Source: Benincasa hispida (lineage: Eukaryota > Streptophyta > Magnoliopsida > Cucurbitales > Cucurbitaceae). Taken from it: a stretch of 64,000 nt of DNA. A program made the position numbers and the translations under genes. The notes under the pieces were generated by a model. The model saw nothing but the letters and a program-made list of their open reading frames with translations, was not told the origin of the DNA and searched no databases. This document shows, in pieces, positions 58,408-64,000 of this stretch. Numbering within the stretch: the stretch's first letter is position 1; each line of letters starts with the position of its first letter. The stretch is from NCBI RefSeq assembly GCF_009727055.1, contig NC_052360.1, positions 66,176,379-66,240,378 of the forward strand. Direction: 5' to 3'.

Positions 58408-60562
58408 TGATATTGGGAAATGTCCTAGTTTATTGTATAGACAATATGTATTGTAACATTAGTCTCTTGAGTCATTGGACAAGTGGGAGAGTTGGGATTG
58501 ATGTCCTAATTCTCCCGAAGTCTCGTTGTTTTGTAAAGAACACATTGTTTGATGAAAAATAATTGTTATTTCATTCTGGCATTGACTCATATCCAATAAA
58601 CAAAGCTCCTGGTTATCTTATGTGAACTTAAGCATGTATATGTGAAAGTGGATCATGACTTAAGTATAAACCTAAATAGGTGTAGTATAAAGATTTAAGG
58701 TCGGATACCTGATCCTGGTGATACTACGGATACGACCCGCTTTTGGAGGTTTGCAAGTTGTAAACTACTACAGATGGTAGATCCTGACCATTCATGTTGA
58801 AGACGTGCGAACGGGGATGTCCTATACAAATAATTTGTATAGACCGAACCACGAGATGACTAGACTCTGTATATAATGCATTGATACTAGAGACTTACAT
58901 CTCACCTAAACGACCATAGGTGACACGACTTCAATCCTGAGTGTTTTGGGAAACTTTTGCTTTTGAGGGCGATCCTTTGATTAATATGGGTGAGAGTGGC
59001 CAGATTGGCAACTCAAAATGTCTACCTTTTAGGGGACTTGTCTGATCTGAGAGCTGGGAAATCAATCCACATGATGGAATTCACTCCTTTCCCAAAGTAG
59101 GGATAAGTATAGAGATTGCTCCCTTAAGGGCTGATTCCAGGGCTTGAACATAGTGACCACAGCTTCTCTTTGGAAGAGAAGACTCAGTCATAGTAGGACT
59201 ATGACTTATATTCATTAGAGGGATCAATGGTACTTTAGAAGTTAGATATAACTATAGGGGCATAATGGTTATTTTCCCAACTGTACTTAAGAGCGATCTG
59301 TGAAGGGTTGTCACACTGCTGATTGGTTAAGATTGACACATAATATATCTGTAGTAAGGAGAATTCAACTGTCGGTCTTTAGTGAAGTGCCTGGCAGTTA
59401 ACGGATGGTGGATCCCGTGACTAAAGAGTTTAGTCAGTTATTCACATACCATTGGAGCATCGAGCTACAGGTCCATAAGGTCCCTATGGTAGCTCAATGG
59501 ATTTAGTTGAGGATCAGTTCTTGGTGTTGATTTGAAATGTTTAAATTGACAAGAGGTATCGATTATATATGATATGATCGGTATGATATATGAGATACAT
59601 CTAGTGGAGGATTAATGTAAAGGAGATTACATTAAGGACCATAGAATAGAAAAAGAACTATGGTTTATGTGTTTCATGAGATGAAATATTAAAACTATAG
59701 GTTATAAAAATAGTATGATAAGTTGGTTATCATTTATATTTGTAATAATATTAATTATTGGAAAATTAAATATTTTTCTCTAATAATCAATTGAGTGGAA
59801 GGTTGTTGGTGGTTTCATGATAATCGTGAGATAAAAGGATAATTGTTTTCCTAATTTTAGTAAGGTTGAAATTTGAGATTTTGTGAATTCTCTCTCAGAA
59901 AAAGAATCTCACGGAAGCTGTCAAATAAATTGGGTTTACTAAGCGACAGCTTGACCGAGTTAAACAATCGTGTAGTGTTTTGTAAGCAATAGACACGGAA
60001 CTAAGCAATGAGCTAAACGATCGCTTAGCTTTTGCTATACGACTAGGCATTGACCTATACAATAGGTTTCAGCCATCTCCCACTTGCTCAATCGTTTGCA
60101 CGATTGGTGTTTCCTCCTTCGTATACCTCAAACCAAGTCCAAACAGAGCCCACCCTATGGATTCTCATACCGAGAATACCAAGGTAGCCTTCTTGGTGGT
60201 GTCTTACTCAACTCGACACCAACGAAGTTCTGTGGAGGCCATTCGTGCTGTTGAGGAGTTCGTGACCAAGGCGATTGTTGACTTCGAGTGCGCGGTGTTC
60301 ATGCTGTGTAGCGGTTGTGTTGTTCGAGCATTCAAGGTTGCTGTGTTCGAGCATTCATGATCAAGAAGCGTGGAGACGAGTCTACAAATGCGTGTAGAGA
60401 TTTCTCTTCTTGATTATTTGTAGTTTTCATGTTGTAATTTCCGTAATGAATGCATGACCATTAGTTTCTGTTTTGACTGCAATTTGTAAAGTTCATATAT
60501 GATTGTAATTTAGAATGATCTATTCCGCTACTCATGAAAATCCTCGTGTTCGATTTCCTTCA
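58408..60562 (+). repeat. 3' LTR (type B) of copia-4
   Basis: 2155 bp from TGATATTGGGAAATG to TTTCCTTCA. It pairs with the minus-strand type-B LTR 16414-20340 (without its nested insert), including the CTACGGATACGACCCGCTTT, GGGCTGATTCCAGGGCTTGAAC and CCATAAGGTCCCT stretches. CGATCG-type words are found at 59940-60100. The frame 60157-60360 lies inside it and is not considered a gene. Confidence 0.85.
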
Positions 60563-60621
60563 ATATAAACTTCAGCAGCAACTTCTCCCACTGGTCAAGC
60601 TGAGTAAGCGGTCTACAGGTA
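60563..60621 (-). other. Junction between plus-strand LTR-B and minus-strand gag fragment
   Basis: Short stretch after the LTR end where the sequence changes strand identity. No target duplication or primer site could be read, so the order of events is not clear. Confidence 0.4.
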
Positions 60622-61484
60622 CTAAGTTGCCTGTTTAACTTTCTCTGCTTTATTCTCTGCAAGATATTTAGGAAAATTTCTCTTCCAGTGCCCTTCCTCG
60701 TTGCAGTGGAAACATTTCCCTTTCTCTGTAGCGGTTTTCTTATTTTTCTTGCCAGTAGGATTTTTCTTCCTTTTCCCTTTGTCTTTCCTCGCTGGAATAC
60801 TCTTACTCTGCGAAGGGGAGGTAACATCAGGCTTGGAGGACATTCCTCTCTTCTCAGCAGAAGTAACATTTACTTCTGATTCCAGACCTTTAGTTCTCAA
60901 CATAGTTTGGAAAGCCTGCAGCTCATTCAATAGAGTGGTCAAGTTATATTCAATTTTATTCATCAATGCATTCGTACAAAATTGCAAAAAACTCTTCGGA
61001 AGAGATTCTAGAATAAAACCAACTTGGCTTCTCTCGTCCATCACAACACCATTTATTTCAGCCACATTAAAGTCGACCATCATGTCCAGAACATGTTCAC
61101 GAACTGAGGTCCCCTCTTTCATGTGGCAGTTATAAACGTATTTGATAGCATCATGCCTTACGGTGAAGGACGGTTGTCCGAACATCCCTCTCAGAGATTC
61201 CATAGTCTCTTTGGCAGTACTCATATCTTCGTGTTTTTTCGTTAAAACGTTAACAAGATGGCGAGAATATAAGCACGAGCTTTATCATTTGCCTTGATTC
61301 ATCTATCAAATGCTTCCCAAATGGTTTGGTCTAAATTAGAGCTAGGAATGGGAGGACATTCCTCCATTAAGAAAAATCGTAAATCGTCTATTGTAAGTAT
61401 CGTGTTCAAATTCTATTTCCATATCACATGGTTATCCCCGATCAATTTGTCCGATGCCAACAATTGTATAATTGAACTCGTCAT
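60622..61484 (-). pseudogene. Minus-strand copia gag with zinc knuckle
   Basis: About 287 codons from an ATG at 61484 (MTSSIIQLLASDKL) to 60622. The N-terminal part has MEECPPIPSS, and TAG and TGA replace two codons (near WK-x-NLN and DR-x-IKAN). The C-terminal 200 codons are open: MESLRGMFGQPSF, YNCHMKEGTSVREHVLDMM, GFILESLPKSF, a Lys-rich linker and the knuckle CFHCNEEGHWKRNFPKY, whose last Cys is Phe. Same family as the copia-2 gag at 20879-21745. It would package element RNA; here it is an orphan fragment without pol. Confidence 0.88.
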
Positions 61485-62515
61485 TATGAAATTATAAACA
61501 AATTCTATAAGTGAATTGTTTTAAAATCCAATCAAGTTTTAGTAAAATGATAATGTACCCATAATCATTATTTTTGCAATGGTACTTAAGTGATTTAGAA
61601 CAAATGCTACCGAGGGGCAGTCAAGAATTCCTTCACAAAAGCAAGACAGTTCTTGACCAAATACTATCTCCAGAATAACTCATACTTCGATAGTCATTTA
61701 GTTATATGTTTTCGTTCAAGATCATTACTAACACTTAGTAAGTTTTGTAAGTGTAGACCCACCATTTTCAGATCTTACAGAACGATACGAGTCTGCCTCC
61801 GAAATAGAAGACTAATACCCAAGACGGAACTATAAGACCCTATTCATTTTATTGAAGCCTGGGTTGTTCTGAATCCTATGTTACAATCCTCCGTGGGGAT
61901 CGCGCGATTAAGACTAGCTAATTCCCGCCAAAAATGACAACAGGTTCAACAAAGTATCTCTCACGGTTCAGACTAATGGAGAGACCATTAGACAAGTTGA
62001 CACATTTCCTTTCACCCACTTACTATGAACGACTTCCCTCATTCACCTTGGTATGACCCATACAAACATTTTTCCGAATGAGTATGAGGTAAAATCGACA
62101 CGAATGAGCATGGATCTCACTATGTGAACTCTGAGAAACGGAGACTCAATAATTATTCTCCCTCTTGACAGGTCTATGTTGGATAATTTATAACTTAGGT
62201 TCTTCTTTGCCTAATAAACAAGTCTAGGTGGTCTATCCAGAATAACACTTATAAATGATTTAAACCTACAGTTAGGTATAAACGTTTTTATTACCTCACC
62301 ACCGCTCACGTATACTCATTTAAAATCAAAATTACCAACGCTCATTATTGGTCCAATATATCCTCAGGAGGAGGTTTTTCCGTGTAGACCGTCAACTTAA
62401 GTTACCCCTAAACCTTCGAAGATACATACTGTTAAGTTGTTAACTTTAGTTTTACAATTTAATGACCTATTATTAATTATTAGAAACAAATGGTTAACCT
62501 AAGTGAGCATGCATG
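61485..62515 (-). mobile_element. Leader of the minus-strand copia fragment
   Basis: In the element's direction this precedes gag. 61600-62060 is the reverse counterpart of 20341-20800, and 62390-62515 (GTCAACTTAAGTTACC, AACCTAAGTGAGCATGCATG) of 14950-15190. The 5' LTR is missing; a chromovirus LTR lies to the right. Confidence 0.65.
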
Positions 62516-62579
62516 TTCTGTTGTATGGATTTAACATCAACCCAATATAACAAGCTTAACAAAATTTAGACAAGCTAAG

Positions 62580-63052
62580 GGTCACAATCGCTCATTCGAA
62601 GCTTCTTAGTCGATGGAACACTTGCTCGCACCAGAAAAGCAAGCCAACGCTCAAATCCCTGACCAATGGCACACCGAGTGCCTCTCACAACCTCTCCACC
62701 CCCTGTTAGGGAAAACAAAACAGGTTCAGTGTGGAGATAAAAGTTCGTAACATTTGTGAGTGTGGAATAAAAGAAAGAAAGATTGTAGTAGATACAAACA
62801 ATGAGCAACAACAACGACTTATAAGAACAGTAGGGAGTGATGATTAGTCTTATCCCCATATAGTGCATTCTGAACAAAAAGCCAACTGACACCCTTGCAT
62901 ATGCAAAAGGGCGAGCGGTCACTTACAATAGAAATGTAAAAAAAGTAACCTAACCAAACTAATACAATACATGACATGAAAGTATGCTAGAAAGGGGTTG
63001 GATCGGGCATTCGGCCATGGGAAACAAGCCCTGGACAAGCATGACCGTGACA
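62580..63052 (-). repeat. 3' LTR of a minus-strand Ty3/gypsy chromovirus
   Basis: On the minus strand it starts TGTCACGGTCATGC at 63052, just after the purine tract. The right edge is firm; the left end is uncertain because the partner LTR is outside the window. The long minus frame 62575-62922 is within it. Confidence 0.65.
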
Positions 63053-63068
63053 TTCTCCCCCACTTAAT
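63053..63068 (-). other. Polypurine tract of the chromovirus
   Basis: Minus strand AAGTGGGGGAGAA directly before the LTR start. Confidence 0.8.
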
Positions 63069-64000
63069 TGGTTGACGTCCCCGTCAACCGACTCTGTTCA
63101 AACTCGGCGATTGCTCGAGCTGCATTCTTCAAATCTTCTATGCGCTCCTAACTGATTTCTTCATCAGGGAGGTCCTTCCATTTCACTAAGAACTCTGTCA
63201 GTTCTCGTTTAGGTCTTTTGATACAGTGCGTACGTCTATCCAGAATCTGTGCAACTTCTTTCTCAGCTGAATTCTTCATCGTGATAGGTGGGCGAATCAT
63301 TTTCCGCTGTTCGTCATCGAGATCGGGATGTTAGGGCTTCAGGATACTCACATGGATGACAGGATGGATCTTCATCCATGAGGGTAACTGAACCATATAC
63401 GAGGTTTTCCCGACCTTCTCAATCACTTCCACTGGTCCTTTATATTTCCATACTAGCTGTTGGTCTCTCTGGCCTCGGAAACGAAACTGTTTTGGTCGTA
63501 GCTTGATTAGTACTTTGTCCCCAGCTTGAAACTCGAGGGCACTCCGCTTCTTATCAGCCCACTTATTCATCCTCCTTTTACGCTCTTTCTAGACAGGCGT
63601 GAGCTATTTGCTCCTCTCCTTAGTGAAGTTGTGTGCTTGAGGGCTTTTACCCGCATAAGATGGTCCACCAGATGTGGCATGAGTGGTTATCTACCGCACA
63701 CCACCTTGAAAGGCGTCTTTTTTATCGCGGAACTTTGCTGGCTGTTGAAACTGAACTGAGCAACATCTAACAACTGGACCCAGTTCTTCTGTCTAGCGTC
63801 GATAAAGTGACGCAGATATTCCTTGAGCATGCTGTTAAAGCGTTCTGTCTGGCCGTCTGTTTGAGGATGATAGCTAGAGGCTGTCTCTTATACACATCTA
63901 GATGTGTATAAGAGACAGCATCATGGCTGTGCACATCTTCGGCGTTGGGATAAATGTGGCATATTTTGAGAACTGGTCGATGATAACAAGGATCTATTCA
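63069..64000 (-). pseudogene. Chromovirus integrase with C-terminal chromodomain, broken and mis-assembled
   Basis: Minus strand, entering from the right edge. First core motif VIIDQFSKYATFIPTPK, with the catalytic Asp, near 63920-63990. After the adapter palindrome at 63881-63918 the text jumps to SSYHPQTDGQTERFN; about 50 residues, including the second catalytic Asp, are missing. The C-terminal part (63331-63570) has DKVLIKLRPKQFRFRGQ and HPVIHVSILKP. A TAA follows where Tyr is usual, then a chromodomain (EKEVAQILDRR, EFLVKWKDLPDEE) in which an aromatic Trp codon is TAG. It ends LTGTSTN at 63068-63072. The chromodomain would guide integration to marked chromatin. Also broken near 63590-63760. 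Confidence 0.85.
63881..63918. other. Tn5 mosaic-end palindrome: mate-pair library junction adapter (artefact)
   Basis: CTGTCTCTTATACACATCT (63881-63899) is followed at once by its exact reverse complement (63900-63918). This is the 19-bp Tn5 transposase mosaic end, twice, as in the circularisation junction of Nextera-type mate-pair libraries. It is not plant sequence. Confidence 0.97.

Noticed and set aside
60157..60360. 67-codon frame with Cys-rich end
   Set aside because: Inside the type-B LTR of copia-4; no start context and not conserved in the other type-B LTR.
63881..63918. Perfect 38-bp palindrome as a natural transposon end or terminator
   Set aside because: Both halves equal the Tn5 mosaic end used in sequencing libraries, and it interrupts a known protein domain with loss of sequence.
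1..64000. A new multi-gene biological system
   Set aside because: Apart from two host genes, all coding-like regions are decayed parts of known retrotransposon polyproteins. I saw no cluster of unknown intact genes. No tRNA or rRNA gene was recognised by eye; a covariance-model search would be needed to exclude a tRNA.

Overview
This is a plant nuclear window. It contains spliced plant-type exons (a PLATZ zinc-finger gene), plant LTR retrotransposons primed by initiator tRNA-Met or an Athila-type site, MITE-like fold-backs and AT-rich spacer. The flavour suggests a dicot, perhaps a cucurbit, but that is only an impression. Most of the window is decayed, nested retrotransposon sequence. Only two host genes can be supported: the PLATZ gene (43432-44469, +) and a small intronless gene for a predicted secreted protein (52995-53330, +). 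I found no new multi-gene system.

Layout. 1-14860: a plus-strand Ty1/copia element (copia-1; reverse transcriptase, RNase H, 3' LTR) is split inside RNase H by an 11.1-kb minus-strand Athila-like Ty3/gypsy element (1082-12215). The insert has TG...CA LTRs and a perfect 5-bp target duplication. 14900-20340: the 5' part of a minus-strand copia element (LTR type B), whose LTR is itself interrupted by a solo LTR (type A, 17725-19572). 20341-24400: a decayed plus-strand copia pol (copia-2). 24400-25122: an LTR-like remnant. 25123-31647: a third copia (copia-3) with both LTRs, primer site and polypurine tract, but many stops.

31650-55245 is AT-rich intergenic DNA with microsatellites, three MITE-like inverted repeats, several old dispersed repeats and the two host genes. 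From 55246 on, retroelements return: a minus LTR-A and the end of its internal region (55246-57400), a plus copia tail with LTR-B (57400-60562), a minus copia gag fragment (60563-62510) and a minus chromovirus (Ty3/gypsy with chromodomain) running off the right edge.

Two places are assembly artefacts rather than biology. An N at 56021 lies between two identical 83-bp copies. At 63881-63918 there is a perfect 38-bp palindrome of two Tn5 mosaic ends (a mate-pair library junction), exactly where about 50 residues of integrase are missing.
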